33,620 nucleotides of DNA from Curtobacterium sp. UCD-KPL2560. Lineage in GTDB: Bacteria > Actinomycetota > Actinomycetes > Actinomycetales > Microbacteriaceae. Each line of letters begins with the position of its first letter. Position 1 is the stretch's first letter. Both the position numbers and the translations under genes were made by a program. The stretch is from contig NZ_MCIG01000030.1 in NCBI RefSeq assembly GCF_001705035.1, positions 1 to 33,620 on the forward strand. The letters are read 5' to 3'. The notes below the pieces were generated by a model. That model saw nothing but the letters and a program-made list of their open reading frames with translations. It was not told the DNA's origin and searched no databases. Of the stretch, positions 15,516 through 23,692 are shown piece by piece.

Positions 15516-16435
15516 TGGACGTGCTGTCGACCGTCTTCTCGTTCCAGGACTACGGCGAGCTCCTCGTGCTCGTGCAGAACTCGATCTGGGCCGGCGCCGT
15601 GCTCGGCATCGTCGGCGGGCTCATCGGGCCGTTCGTCGTCGCGCGGAACATGCCGTTCGCGGTGCACGGCATCTCCGAGCTGTCGTTCGCCGGGGCCAGC
15701 GCCGCGCTGCTGTTCGGCGCGAACGTCGTCACCGGCTCGCTGGTCGGCTCGGTCGTGGCGGCGCTGCTCATCGGACTGCTCGGTTCCCGCGCCCGCGACC
15801 GGAACTCGATCATCGCCGTGCTCATGCCGTTCGGCCTGGGCCTCGGGATCCTGTGCCTCGCGCTCTACCGGGGACGCGCGGCGAACAAGTTCGGGCTGCT
15901 CACCGGGCAGATCGTCTCGGTGGACAACCCGCAGCTGACCTCGCTCGTCGTGGTCTCGGCGATCGTCGTCGTGACGCTGCTGGTGATCTGGCGCCCGCTG
16001 ATGTTCTCGTCGGTGGACCCGGACGTCGCCGCGGCGGCCAGGGTGCCGGTGCGCACGCTCGCGCTCGTGTTCATGCTCGTCCTCGGGCTCGCGACCGCGG
16101 TGTCGGTGCAGATCGTCGGCGCGCTCCTCGTGCTCTCGCTGCTCGTGACGCCGGCCGCCGCCGCACTCCGGCTGACGTCACACCCGGTCGTCGTGCCGGT
16201 GCTGTCGACGGTCTTCGCCGTGGTGTCGGTCGTCGGTGGCATCCTGCTCGCGATCGGTGGCGGGCTGCCGATCAGCCCGTACGTGACGACGATCTCGTTC
16301 CTCATCTGGGTGGTCTGCCGGATCGTCGGGACGCGACGGGACCGGCGTGGACGCGACCGCGTGGCGGGCCGCGAGCAGGACGGCGGGGGCGAGCCGCGCC
16401 TCCAGGCCGGCGACAGGGAAGGGGTGGCAGCGTGA
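15515..16435 (+). CDS. znuB: Zinc ABC transporter permease
   Basis: This 306-residue ABC-3 family permease has about eight or nine hydrophobic helices, with typical segments FVVARNMPFAVHGISELSFAG, MPFGLGLGILCLALYRG and VSVQIVGALLVLSLLVTPAA. It forms the membrane channel for the ZnuA/ZnuC partners. The ATG at 15515 overlaps the znuC stop by 1 nt (TGATG), with a GAAGGGCGG ribosome site. The last 30 or so residues are a charged tail that includes a copy of a dispersed 17-bp element (16394-16410, encoding EPRLQAG), which suggests the tail was added by sequence insertion. Confidence 0.92.
   Translation: MDVLSTVFSFQDYGELLVLVQNSIWAGAVLGIVGGLIGPFVVARNMPFAVHGISELSFAGASAALLFGANVVTGSLVGSVVAALLIGLLGSRARDRNSIIAVLMPFGLGLGILCLALYRGRAANKFGLLTGQIVSVDNPQLTSLVVVSAIVVVTLLVIWRPLMFSSVDPDVAAAARVPVRTLALVFMLVLGLATAVSVQIVGALLVLSLLVTPAAAALRLTSHPVVVPVLSTVFAVVSVVGGILLAIGGGLPISPYVTTISFLIWVVCRIVGTRRDRRGRDRVAGREQDGGGEPRLQAGDREGVAA
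16394..16410. repeat. Dispersed 17-bp element, coding copy in znuB
   Basis: CCGCGCCTCCAGGCCGG is identical at 17847-17863, outside any gene. Its first ten bases also match the right arm of the long-stem terminators. Shorter matches (GAGCCGCGCCTCC) lie at 230 and 30835. Confidence 0.5.
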
Positions 16436-16845
16436 ACGCCGTGCAGAAGCCGAAGCGGAACACCTGGCAGCGTGAGGCGGTGCGCACCGCGCTCTCGAGC
16501 ACCGAGGGGTTCGTCAGCGCGCAGGCGCTCCACCAGCACCTGCGGGACGACGGGTCGACGATCGGACTGGCGACCGTGTACCGGGCGCTGTCGGACCTGG
16601 CGACCGAGGGCGACGCCGACTCCCTGCAGCAGGACGGCGAGTCGCTGTACCGCGCGTGCACGACCGACGCGCACCACCACCACCTGATCTGCCGGAACTG
16701 CGGCCGGACGGTCGAGATCGAGGCCGACCCCGTCGAGCGGTGGGCGCAGGACGTCGCCGCGGCGAACGGGTTCACGAACGCCAGCCACGTCGTCGACATC
16801 TTCGGCGAGTGCGCGGTGTGCACGGCGGCACGGACCGCCGAGTAA
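16432..16845 (+). CDS. zur: Fur-family zinc uptake regulator
   Basis: This 137-residue Fur-family repressor has an N-terminal winged helix (about 1-75; VSAQALHQHLRDDGSTIGLATVYRAL) and a C-terminal metal-binding dimerisation domain. His81-84 (HHHHLIC), Cys87/Cys90 and Cys127/Cys130 form the structural zinc site and sensing ligands typical of Zur. It should repress its own operon through the box at 13690. The GTG start overlaps the znuB stop by 4 nt, preceded by GGGAAGGGG. Peroxide- or iron-sensing Fur members are less likely given the zinc importer in the same operon. Confidence 0.92.
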   Translation: MNAVQKPKRNTWQREAVRTALSSTEGFVSAQALHQHLRDDGSTIGLATVYRALSDLATEGDADSLQQDGESLYRACTTDAHHHHLICRNCGRTVEIEADPVERWAQDVAAANGFTNASHVVDIFGECAVCTAARTAE

Positions 16846-16848
16846 CCT
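16843..16848 (+). promoter_or_regulatory. -10 box of a leaderless promoter before the hydrolase
   Basis: TAACCT lies 7 nt before the ATG at 16856, inside the end of zur. There is no ribosome site. A -35 box is not clear. Confidence 0.4.
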
Positions 16849-16855
16849 CCCCGCC

Positions 16856-17551
16856 ATGCACGTCATCCTGGTGCCCGGGTTCTGGCTCGACGCGAGCGCG
16901 TGGGACGAGGTGGTCCCGGTGCTCCGTGCGGCCGGGCACTCCGTCCAGGCGGTCACCCGCGTCGGGGACACGCTCGACGAGCAGGTCGCCGGGATCGTCG
17001 CGGTGCTCGACGACGTCGCCACGCCGGACGAGCCGGTCGTGCTCGCCGGGCACTCCGGCGCCGGCCCGATGGTGCTCATGGCCGCCGACCAGCGGCCCGC
17101 GCTCGTGGCGCGCCTGCTGTACGTCGACACCTTCCCGGGACCGGACGGGGCGAGCATCAACGACGAACTGCCCGTGGTGGACGGGGTCGTCCCGCTGCCG
17201 TCCTGGGACGTGTGGGAGCCGGCGACCGTGCGCGGGATGACGCCGGAGCTCCGGCAGGCGTTCGAACGTCGGGCGGTCCCGGAGCCGCCCGCGGTCACGA
17301 CCGACCCGTTCCACTACGCCGACCCCGCACGGCACCGGATCCCCGCGACCGTGGTGTCGTGCGAGGTGCCGGCCGCCGACCTCGCCGCGATGGTGGCCGA
17401 GCACCACGCCTGGACGACCGAGCTCGTCGCGGTCGAGGACCTGACGATCCTCGGGCTCGAGACCGGGCACTGGCCGATGTTCACCGCGCCGGAGCAGCTC
17501 GGTGCGCTCGTGGTGCAGGCGTTGGCGCCGGAGCCGACCGCGGCGCCGTAG
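16856..17551 (+). CDS. Alpha/beta-fold hydrolase
   Basis: This 231-residue cytoplasmic hydrolase opens with [18 protein letters not shown], which carries the oxyanion-hole region. The nucleophile Ser67 is in GHSGAG and the catalytic His is about 205 (ETGHWPMF). The fold resembles the small AB-hydrolase_6 esterase/lactonase group. The substrate is unknown. It starts 10 bp after zur on the same strand but seems to have its own leaderless promoter, so membership of the zinc regulon is doubtful. The last residues ([10 protein letters not shown]) are low complexity. Confidence 0.87.
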   Translation: MHVILVPGFWLDASAWDEVVPVLRAAGHSVQAVTRVGDTLDEQVAGIVAVLDDVATPDEPVVLAGHSGAGPMVLMAADQRPALVARLLYVDTFPGPDGASINDELPVVDGVVPLPSWDVWEPATVRGMTPELRQAFERRAVPEPPAVTTDPFHYADPARHRIPATVVSCEVPAADLAAMVAEHHAWTTELVAVEDLTILGLETGHWPMFTAPEQLGALVVQALAPEPTAAP

Positions 17552-17713
17552 GGCCCGGCGCAGCGGCGCGGAGCGGGCCGGGGCGCGGACCGCGTCCGCC
17601 GCGAGCGAGCGGGCGGGTGGCGCGGCGCGGGCGCTCGGCGGCGCTGGCCTCGTCCGCGCGAGCGGGCAGGACATGCCGCGGCCGTTCGCCGTGCGGGCAG
17701 AAGCCGTCGTCGC

Positions 17714-17818
17714 GAGCCGTCGAGCGAGCCGGAACCGGCCCACTCGGCGAGCCGTCGAGCGGGCCGGAACCGGCGCACTCGGCGGGCTGTCGAGCGAGCC
17801 GGAACCGGTGCACTCGGC
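17714..17818. repeat. 35-bp tandem repeat, 3 copies
   Basis: Three exactly spaced 35-bp units start at 17714, 17749 and 17784. Each contains GTCGAGCG then CCGGAACCGG and CACTCGGC. Copies differ at a few positions. There are no unique spacers, so this is not CRISPR. Confidence 0.85.
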
Positions 17819-17846
17819 GGGCCGGGGCCTGCGCGGCGGACGCGCA

Positions 17847-17863
17847 CCGCGCCTCCAGGCCGG
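17847..17863. repeat. Dispersed 17-bp element, intergenic copy
   Basis: This is identical to 16394-16410 in znuB. The preceding bases (GCACCGCGCCTCC from 17844) match the right arm of the long-stem terminators. Confidence 0.5.
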
Positions 17864-17882
17864 ACCGACGTACGGCCCGGGC

Positions 17883-17911
17883 TTGCGACACGCGCGGCCG
17901 TCCCGTAACGT
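17883..17911 (+). promoter_or_regulatory. Promoter of the rpmB-rpmG-rpsN operon
   Basis: TTGCGA (17883-17888) and TAACGT (17906-17911) are 17 bp apart, a good housekeeping-type promoter. The start near 17918 leaves a leader of about 227 nt before rpmB. No Zur-box-like sequence was seen in or near it. The leader contains no open frame or conserved RNA that I can recognise. Confidence 0.6.
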
Positions 17912-18144
17912 TGTCCCCTGGTCCGCCGCGTCCGCGTGGCAGACCCAGTTGTTCCAAGCCCTCCGACCGTCGCGTACGCCGCGGTCGCGCGGCGCTCTCG
18001 GCCCTTCGACAGGGTCCGCGGGCCTGGGCGGTGCGCACAACCCCCTCGCTGGCAGCCCGGTCACGGACCGGTCGACAGCGCGTGCGTACCAGGCAAGTGA
18101 CCTTGGGAGCGGCCGTCCGGTCGCTCGGTACTCAGGAGGAAACC

Positions 18145-18381
18145 ATGGCAGCAGTGTGCCAGGTGACCGGAGCCACCCCCGGCTTCGGACACAACATCTC
18201 GCACTCGCACCGCCGGACGAAGCGCCGCTTCGACCCGAACGTGCAGAAGAAGACGTACTACGTGCCCTCGCTTCGTCGTAACGTCACGCTCACGCTCAGC
18301 GCAAAGGGCATCAAGGTCATCGACGCACGCGGCATCGAGTCCGTCGTCAAGGACCTCCTCGCCCGTGGGGAGAAGATCTGA
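18145..18381 (+). CDS. rpmB: 50S ribosomal protein L28 (zinc-free form)
   Basis: This 78-residue L28 contains the family core [26 protein letters not shown]. It has a single Cys (AVCQVTG) and no CxxC pairs, so it is the C-minus form that needs no zinc. The ATG at 18145 has a perfect AGGAGGA site. It is first in an operon with L33 and S14, and its stop overlaps the rpmG start by 1 nt. In Streptomyces and mycobacteria C-minus paralogues are Zur-controlled; here no Zur box is visible and this may be the only copy. Confidence 0.96.
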   Translation: MAAVCQVTGATPGFGHNISHSHRRTKRRFDPNVQKKTYYVPSLRRNVTLTLSAKGIKVIDARGIESVVKDLLARGEKI

Positions 18382-18551
18382 TGGCCAAGAAGGGTCAGGA
18401 CGTTCGTCCGATCATCAAGCTCCGCTCGACGGCGGGGACCGGGTTCACCTACGTGACCAAGAAGAACCGTCGCAACAACCCGGACCGTCTCGTGCTCAAG
18501 AAGTACGACCCGGTGATCCGCAAGCACGTCGACTTCCGTGAGGAGCGCTAA
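18381..18551 (+). CDS. rpmG: 50S ribosomal protein L33 (zinc-free form)
   Basis: This 56-residue protein shows the L33 pattern [20 protein letters not shown] and [17 protein letters not shown]. It has no cysteine at all, so it is the C-minus, zinc-independent type. The ATG overlaps the rpmB stop (TGATG). The gene is shorter than automatic ORF cut-offs but the match to L33 is clear from end to end. Confidence 0.96.
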   Translation: MAKKGQDVRPIIKLRSTAGTGFTYVTKKNRRNNPDRLVLKKYDPVIRKHVDFREER

Positions 18552-18553
18552 GC

Positions 18554-18859
18554 ATGGCGAAGAAGAGCAAGATCGCGAAGAACAACCAGCGCGCCGAGGT
18601 CATCGCGCGCTACGCCGAGCGTCGTCTCGAGCTGAAGAAGGCCCTCGTGGACCCGAACGGCTCCGACGAGTCCCGTGAGGCAGCCCGCGTCGGCCTGCAG
18701 AAGCTGCCCCGCGACGCGTCGCCGGTCCGCTACCGCAACCGTGACGCCATCGACGGTCGCCCCCGTGGCCACCTCGGTGAGTACGGCATCAGCCGTGTCC
18801 GCTTCCGCGACATGGCCCACCGTGGCGAGCTCCCCGGCATCACGAAGAGCTCCTGGTAA
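18554..18859 (+). CDS. rpsN: 30S ribosomal protein S14 (long, zinc-free form)
   Basis: This 101-residue S14 is of the long C-minus class: the zinc-binding CxxC pairs are absent and the extra central segment ([24 protein letters not shown]) is present. The C-terminus [24 protein letters not shown] is diagnostic. It starts 2 nt after rpmG. The operon ends in a stable hairpin. Confidence 0.97.
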   Translation: MAKKSKIAKNNQRAEVIARYAERRLELKKALVDPNGSDESREAARVGLQKLPRDASPVRYRNRDAIDGRPRGHLGEYGISRVRFRDMAHRGELPGITKSSW

Positions 18860-18875
18860 GCAGCACTCCGCGCGA

Positions 18876-18906
18876 CGCCCCGTCACCCCTCCCGGGTGGC
18901 GGGGCG
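18876..18906 (+). terminator. Terminator of the rpmB-rpmG-rpsN operon
   Basis: Arms 18876-18888 and 18894-18906 form a 13-bp stem with one G-U pair and a 5-nt loop, starting 17 bp after rpsN. Confidence 0.75.
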
Positions 18907-19183
18907 CCCGTCGTTCCCGGGCCCGGACGGTCCCGTCGTGGTCGCTGAGGGCGCCGGAGGGCCGTCACGGCCGTCACATCGGTCACTCAGGCCCCTCCAG
19001 ACCCGCGACAACCCCGGAAATCCGGGCGAGTCGGTCCTCCACGGGCAGTCCGGCTGGTAGGTTCACTGACGGTTCCGCCGGACGTCCGCGCCCGCCGGAG
19101 CCCCACGTCCAGGGCACCCGCCCGGGACGGGCGGGCGTCCCGGACGTCCCACCGACACTGCAAGAAGTCCGAGGAGGACACCC
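18907..19183. other. Intergenic region before HU
   Basis: This region between the ribosomal operon terminator and HU holds an extended -10 element, TGGTAGGTT (19056-19063 region), giving a start near 19070 and a leader of about 114 nt. No good -35 box is present. Otherwise I see no gene or RNA. Confidence 0.5.
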
Positions 19184-19471
19184 ATGGCTGACAAGTCACT
19201 GAACCGCACCGAGCTCGTCGCTGCCGTCGCGCAGGAGTCCGGCCAGAGCCAGGCCACCGTCAACGGCGTCGTCGACGCGCTGTTCAGCGTCGTCTCGTCG
19301 TCGGTCGCCGACGGCACCAAGGTGACGATCCCGGGCTGGATCGCCTTCGAGAAGACCCACCGCGCCGCGCGCACCGGCCGCAACCCGCAGACGGGTGACG
19401 CCATCGAGATCGCCGCGAGCGACTCGGTCAAGGTCAGCGCCGGCTCGAAGCTCAAGGCCGCCGTCAAGTAA
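19184..19471 (+). CDS. HU-family DNA-binding protein
   Basis: This 95-residue nucleoid protein binds and bends DNA as a dimer. It has the HU/IHF core: NRTELVAAVAQESGQSQATV, then VTIPGWIAFEKTHRAARTGRNPQTGD, the beta-arm region with the RNPQTG tip. It lacks the long Lys-rich tail of mycobacterial HupB. The ATG at 19184 has a GAGGAGGA site. It is monocistronic, bounded by the hairpin at 19487. Confidence 0.95.
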   Translation: MADKSLNRTELVAAVAQESGQSQATVNGVVDALFSVVSSSVADGTKVTIPGWIAFEKTHRAARTGRNPQTGDAIEIAASDSVKVSAGSKLKAAVK

Positions 19472-19486
19472 GACCGCTGCACCACC

Positions 19487-19514
19487 GGAAGGGACGGCCT
19501 CGGCCGTCCCTTCC
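19487..19514 (+). terminator. Terminator of the HU gene
   Basis: Arms GGAAGGGACGGCC (19487-19499) and its reverse complement (19502-19514) give a 13-bp inverted repeat. In RNA the inner pairs would open to form the loop. It starts 15 bp after the stop. Confidence 0.75.
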
Positions 19515-19618
19515 GTCGTTCCCGGGTGCGGCCCAGCGGGTCCGTCGGCGCATCCTCGGGTCGCGCGCGCGTGCGCGGGCGTGCGCACCCGCGCCCGGCA
19601 CGGGGTCGCCCCCGCACC

Positions 19619-19633
19619 GGACGGGAGGCGCGG
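19619..19633. repeat. Half copy of the dispersed terminator element
   Basis: GGACGGGAGGCGCGG matches the left arm of the long-stem terminators, but no complementary right arm follows. It may be a decayed copy. Confidence 0.4.
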
Positions 19634-19697
19634 GTCGCCGTCCACAGGTCCGGCCCGCGGTTGGGTGGTCGCTCCGGGCAGCGCCTAGGCTTGCCGG

Positions 19698-21647
19698 GTG
19701 GATCGGATCGCACGCATCGCCGGCCCCGCCGTGCTGTTGCTCGTCGGGTTCGTGTCGCTCCTCGTCGCCCTCGTGGCCGGCGGGGGAGCGGACCGCGCGC
19801 TGATCGCGGACCCCGGCGCCCTCGTACGCTTCGGACTCCCCGTCGCGCGCCTCGTCGTGGACCTGTCCGCCGCCGCGACCATCGGGGGCCTGGCACTCAC
19901 GACGGTCGGGCTCTCCCGCACGCATCCGGAGTGGGACCGCGCCATCGACGTGACCGCCGGAGCGGCCGGCGTCTGGACGGTCGCCGCCGCGGTCACCACC
20001 TTCTTCACGTTCCTCAGCGTCGCCGGCTCCCGGGTGAGCCTCGACGACCAGTTCGGCCAGTCGATGGGGGTGTTCCTCACCGGGACCGACCTCGGGACCG
20101 CCTGGCTCGTGACGGTCCTCGTCGCCGCCGCGGTCACCGTCCTGTGCTTCGCCGTGCGCGGCCGCGGCATGGTCTCGCTCACGGCGGGCGTGGCGCTGAT
20201 CGGCCTCGTCCCGCTCGCACAGCAGGGGCACGCGGCGGGCACGGCGAGCCACGACGCCGCGGTCACCGCACTCGGGCTGCACCTCGTCGGGGCCGCGCTC
20301 TGGGTCGGCGGTCTCGTGCTGCTCGTGCTGCTGCGCGGCGTCCTGTCCGGTGACCGCCTGCCGCTGGTCGTGGCCCGGTACTCGAGCATCGCGCTCGGGT
20401 GCTTCGTCCTGGTCGCGGTCTCCGGCGTCGCCTCGGCGCAGATCCGCGTCGGGGCCTTCTCGAACCTCGCGACGCCCTACGGCGCACTGGTGCTGGTGAA
20501 GACCGCTGCGCTCGTGGTGGTCGGCGTGCTCGGCGCCGTCCAGCGTCGACGCGCGATCCGGGCACTCGACCGCGCGCCCGGTCGTCGCGGTCCGTTCTGG
20601 ACGCTCGTGCTCGTCGAGCTCGCGGTGATGGGCGTCGCGAGCGGTTTCGCGGTGGCGCTCGGACGGACGGCGACCCCGATCGACCAGGTCGCCCCGAGCA
20701 AGACCACGAACCCGTCGCCCGCCGAGCTCCTGACCGACGACCCGCTCCCCGCGGCACCCGGCGCGTGGGGCTGGCTGACCGCCTGGAACGTCGACCTGTT
20801 CTGGCTCATGGCGGCCCTGCTGATCGCGGCGGCGTACACGGCCGGAGTCGTCCGGCTGCGTCGCCGCGGGGAGTCCTGGCCCGTCCGCCGCTCGGTGGCC
20901 GCCGGGATCGCCCTCGTCACCCTGGTCGTCGCGACCTCGGGCCCCCTGCACACCTACGACCGCTTCCTCGTCTCGGCGAACGTCGGCGCGCACGTCCTGC
21001 TCGGCATCGTCGTCCCGGCGCTGCTCTGGGCGGCCGCACCGGTCGTGCTGGTCCGACGCGCGGTGCACCCCCGCACGGACGGCAGCACGGGCGTGCGGGA
21101 GTGGACGGGGATCCTCGTCGACAACGCGACCGTGCGCTACCTGGTGCAGCCCTTCCCGGCATTCGTCCTGCTCGCCGGGGTCTGGTGGGCCCTGTACGGC
21201 ACGCAGGTGCTCCGCTGGTCGGTCAGCGACCCGTCCGGGCGCACCCTGGTGGACGTCGCGCTGCTGCTCGTCGGGCTGCTCGCGCTGCCGACCCTCCTGA
21301 CGCCGGTCGCCGCGGGAGCGCGCACGGCATCGGTCCCCGCGGTCCTGGTCCGGGTGGTCGGCGCGGCGGTCGTCGCGGCGGGCACGGTGTCGCTCGGCAT
21401 CGCGATGCAGGGCGCCCTCGGCCTGCTGCAGGCGTCGTGGTTCGGCGCGATGGGACGGACCTGGGGGCCGGAGCCGCTCGTCGACCAGGCGCGCGGCGGC
21501 GTCGTCTTCGTCGTGGCCGGGGTCTTGCTGCTCGTCGCGGTGGTCGTCGTCGACGTCCTCCGGCTGCGCCACGACCGGTCGGGCACGGTCGACGACGACG
21601 GCGCGCACCACCGCGCCGTCGTGCAGCACGAGGGAGACCCCCGGTGA
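19698..21647 (+). CDS. CopD-CtaG fusion: copper resistance / cytochrome oxidase assembly membrane protein
   Basis: This 649-residue polytopic protein has two modules. Residues about 1-310 resemble CopD (copper import/resistance), including GLHLVGAALWVGGLVLLVLL. Residues about 360-620 resemble the caa3-type CtaG assembly factor, including LTAWNVDLFWLMAALL and HTYDRFLVSANVGAHVLLG, whose His residues could bind copper. The fusion is common in actinobacteria and is linked to copper delivery to cytochrome oxidase. The GTG start has no ribosome site, but TAGGCT lies 6 nt upstream, so a leaderless transcript is likely. The last four bases overlap the helicase start. Confidence 0.88.
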   Translation: MDRIARIAGPAVLLLVGFVSLLVALVAGGGADRALIADPGALVRFGLPVARLVVDLSAAATIGGLALTTVGLSRTHPEWDRAIDVTAGAAGVWTVAAAVTTFFTFLSVAGSRVSLDDQFGQSMGVFLTGTDLGTAWLVTVLVAAAVTVLCFAVRGRGMVSLTAGVALIGLVPLAQQGHAAGTASHDAAVTALGLHLVGAALWVGGLVLLVLLRGVLSGDRLPLVVARYSSIALGCFVLVAVSGVASAQIRVGAFSNLATPYGALVLVKTAALVVVGVLGAVQRRRAIRALDRAPGRRGPFWTLVLVELAVMGVASGFAVALGRTATPIDQVAPSKTTNPSPAELLTDDPLPAAPGAWGWLTAWNVDLFWLMAALLIAAAYTAGVVRLRRRGESWPVRRSVAAGIALVTLVVATSGPLHTYDRFLVSANVGAHVLLGIVVPALLWAAAPVVLVRRAVHPRTDGSTGVREWTGILVDNATVRYLVQPFPAFVLLAGVWWALYGTQVLRWSVSDPSGRTLVDVALLLVGLLALPTLLTPVAAGARTASVPAVLVRVVGAAVVAAGTVSLGIAMQGALGLLQASWFGAMGRTWGPEPLVDQARGGVVFVVAGVLLLVAVVVVDVLRLRHDRSGTVDDDGAHHRAVVQHEGDPR

Positions 21648-22951
21648 GCGTCGAACTGAGCGACGAACAGCGCGCGGTCTTCGAGTACGTCGAGACCACC
21701 CGCGACCACGTGTTCATCACCGGCCGGGCGGGCACCGGCAAGTCCACCCTGCTCAACCACCTGTCATGGAACACCGAGAAGCAGGTCGTCATCTGCGCGC
21801 CGACGGGGGTCGCGGCCCTCAACGTCGGCGGACAGACCATCCACTCGCTCTTCCGGCTGCCGATCGGCCTGATCGCCGACGCCGAGCTCCGCCAGGGGCC
21901 CGAGACGCGCAAGCTCCTCAACACCATCGACACGCTCGTCATCGACGAGGTCTCGATGGTGAACGCCGACCTGCTGGACGCGATGGACCGTTCGCTGCGC
22001 AAGGCCCGCGGTCGGCAGTTCGAGGCCTTCGGCGGCGTGCAGGTCGTGATGTTCGGCGACCCGTACCAGCTGCCGCCGGTGCCGGGGGACGGTGACGAGC
22101 GGGCCTACTTCACCGACCACTACCGGTCGATGTGGTTCTTCGACGCGAAGGTCTGGCTCGAGGCGGAGCTCAACATCATCGAGCTCGCGACCGTGCACCG
22201 CCAGCGCGACGACGCCTTCGCCGCCATGCTGACCGCCGTCCGGCACGGGCGGGTCACCGCGGAGATCGCCGGGCAGCTCAACACCGCCGGCGCCCGACCG
22301 GCACCCGACGACGCCATCACCCTCGCCACGCGCAACGACACCGTCGCGCGGATCAACAAGGCCGCGCTCGACCGGCTCCCGGGCAAGCTCCGGACGGCGA
22401 AGGCCGACGTGAACGGTGACTTCGGCGGCCGGAACTACCCGGCCGACGCCGCGCTCGAGCTCAAGCCCGGCGCGCACGTGATGTTCCTGCGCAACGACCC
22501 CGACCAGCGGTGGGTGAACGGCACCCTCGGCGTCGTCACGACCATCCGCGACACGGTCTGGGTCGACGTCGACGGGGAGTCCTTCGAGGTGCAGCCGTCG
22601 GTGTGGGAGAAGTTCAAGTACTCGTACGACCCCGACAAGAAGGAGCTCAAGAAGGACACCGTCGGGGAGTTCCAGCAGTTCCCACTCCGCCTGGCCTGGG
22701 CGGTGACGATCCACAAGTCGCAGGGATCGACGTACGACCGTGCCGTGGTCGACCTCGGCAACCGGGTGTTCAGCGCGGGGCAGACCTACGTGGCGCTGTC
22801 CCGGTTGACCTCGCTCGAGGGGCTCTTCCTGACGCGGCCGCTCCGCCCGCAGGACATCATCGTGGACCTCGACGTGCGGCGCTTCATGTCCGAGGCGCCC
22901 CGGATCGTGGCCACGCAGCTCGAGGCCGCGAAGCCCGACACCGACGTCTGA
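21644..22951 (+). CDS. PIF1-like/RecD-type DNA helicase
   Basis: This 435-residue superfamily 1B helicase has Walker A GRAGTGKS (27-34), a Pif1-type CAPTGVAALNVGGQTIHSLF segment (51-70), Walker B VIDE (99-102), motif III FGDPYQLPPV and C-terminal motifs TIHKSQGSTYD and YVALSRLTSLEGLFL. It unwinds DNA 5'-to-3' in this family, and G-quadruplex resolution would be plausible for so G+C-rich a genome (inference). The GTG at 21644 overlaps the CopD-CtaG stop by 4 nt, with GAGGGAGA upstream. That pairing makes no obvious functional sense and may be a local arrangement. Confidence 0.92.
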   Translation: MSVELSDEQRAVFEYVETTRDHVFITGRAGTGKSTLLNHLSWNTEKQVVICAPTGVAALNVGGQTIHSLFRLPIGLIADAELRQGPETRKLLNTIDTLVIDEVSMVNADLLDAMDRSLRKARGRQFEAFGGVQVVMFGDPYQLPPVPGDGDERAYFTDHYRSMWFFDAKVWLEAELNIIELATVHRQRDDAFAAMLTAVRHGRVTAEIAGQLNTAGARPAPDDAITLATRNDTVARINKAALDRLPGKLRTAKADVNGDFGGRNYPADAALELKPGAHVMFLRNDPDQRWVNGTLGVVTTIRDTVWVDVDGESFEVQPSVWEKFKYSYDPDKKELKKDTVGEFQQFPLRLAWAVTIHKSQGSTYDRAVVDLGNRVFSAGQTYVALSRLTSLEGLFLTRPLRPQDIIVDLDVRRFMSEAPRIVATQLEAAKPDTDV

Positions 22952-22981
22952 CCGCCGAGCGGTCCCACCGGTCCCGACGCG

Positions 22982-23017
22982 ACGACGCCCCGCCCACCGG
23001 AGTGGACGGGGCGTCGT
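22982..23017. terminator. Bidirectional terminator between the helicase and DUF4383 genes
   Basis: Arms ACGACGCCCCG (22982-22992) and CGGGGCGTCGT (23007-23017) form an 11-bp stem. A further 4 bp pair near the tip after one mismatch. It lies between two convergent genes. Confidence 0.75.
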
Positions 23018-23034
23018 GGCGTTCGGGCGGTGCG

Positions 23035-23493
23035 TCAGGCCTCGACGGTCCGGGCGGCGCCGCGGATCGCGCGGATGTTCTCCTTGTCGGCACCGAGCGC
23101 GGTGAGCAGGAGCACGGCGCCGACGATCGCGTGGAACAGGTTGTCCGCGAAGGTCAGGGCGAAGACGTTGGCGGAGGTCTCACCGAGCACGAACCCGTAC
23201 ACGGCCATCACGACGAGCACGATGCCGACGAGCAGGTTGCCGTTGCGGGCACCGATCGTGGTGCCGAGACCCGTGATGAGCAGGACGACGGCGAGCATCA
23301 CCCAGAGGAGGCTCATCGCCGGGTTCACGCCGAAGGCGTTCCAGAGCATCCCGCCGTGGCGGCTGAAGAAGCCCGGGTCGCCGTCGGCTGCCAGGAAGAA
23401 GCCGAGGAAGCCCCAGAGCGCGAGCAGGCCGCCCGCGGTCAGGGCGAGGCCGCGGTTCGGCGACGCGACGATGCTCGGTTCCTTGATGGCCAC
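23035..23493 (-). CDS. DUF4383 domain-containing membrane protein
   Basis: This 152-residue protein has four predicted helices (about 15-35, 52-77, 84-104, 113-133) and family-like segments PNRGLALTAGGLLALWG and VNPAMSLLWVMLAV. Function is unknown; DUF4383 proteins are small actinobacterial membrane proteins. The GTG at 23493 is chosen because GAGGAG lies about 6 nt upstream and the hydrophobic core begins soon after. The longer in-frame region upstream overlaps the promoter of the divergent PAP2 gene. Confidence 0.82.
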   Translation of the reverse strand: MAIKEPSIVASPNRGLALTAGGLLALWGFLGFFLAADGDPGFFSRHGGMLWNAFGVNPAMSLLWVMLAVVLLITGLGTTIGARNGNLLVGIVLVVMAVYGFVLGETSANVFALTFADNLFHAIVGAVLLLTALGADKENIRAIRGAARTVEA

Positions 23494-23692
23494 TTCGGTC
23501 TCCTCGTCGTACAGGGTGGTCGCGCCGGACCAGCCGGCGGAGGGAGCCGGTGCGTCCGATCGCGGTGCGCGTGCGGTGCGGCCGTCGTGCTCCGAGGGAA
23601 CTGCTCCCTGGCTCACAGGCGCGGACCGGCGGACCAACGGTATCGTGTCCGACCCCGACCGTCCGAATCGCACCCGAGGAACCAGGCGCACG

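Larger units (their letters stand above)
17552..17882. other. Intergenic region without a credible gene
   Basis: This stretch of about 330 bp is very G+C-rich. Open frames here are composition artefacts rich in Arg and Ala. It holds the 35-bp tandem array (17714-17818) and a copy of the dispersed 17-bp element (17847-17863). I see no tRNA, riboswitch or conserved coding segment. Confidence 0.6.

Noticed and set aside
17714..17818. Possible CRISPR array
   Set aside because: The 35-bp units abut one another with no spacers, and there are no cas genes. The same holds for the other tandem arrays.
17552..18140. Open frames through the gap before rpmB
   Set aside because: They are Arg/Ala/Pro-rich, run through a tandem repeat and a promoter, and have no ribosome site or recognisable domain.
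17883..18144. Zur box or ribosomal-protein leader motif before rpmB
   Set aside because: No 7-1-7 A+T-rich palindrome like the one at 13690 is present, and I see no convincing conserved leader structure.
19464..21629. Very long open frame of 721 codons on the minus strand
   Set aside because: It is antisense to the CopD-CtaG gene, is made almost only of Arg, Asp, Glu, His and Gly, and shows no domain. High G+C leaves such frames open by chance. The same reasoning removed other long antisense frames, such as 6609-8651 and 2929-4413.
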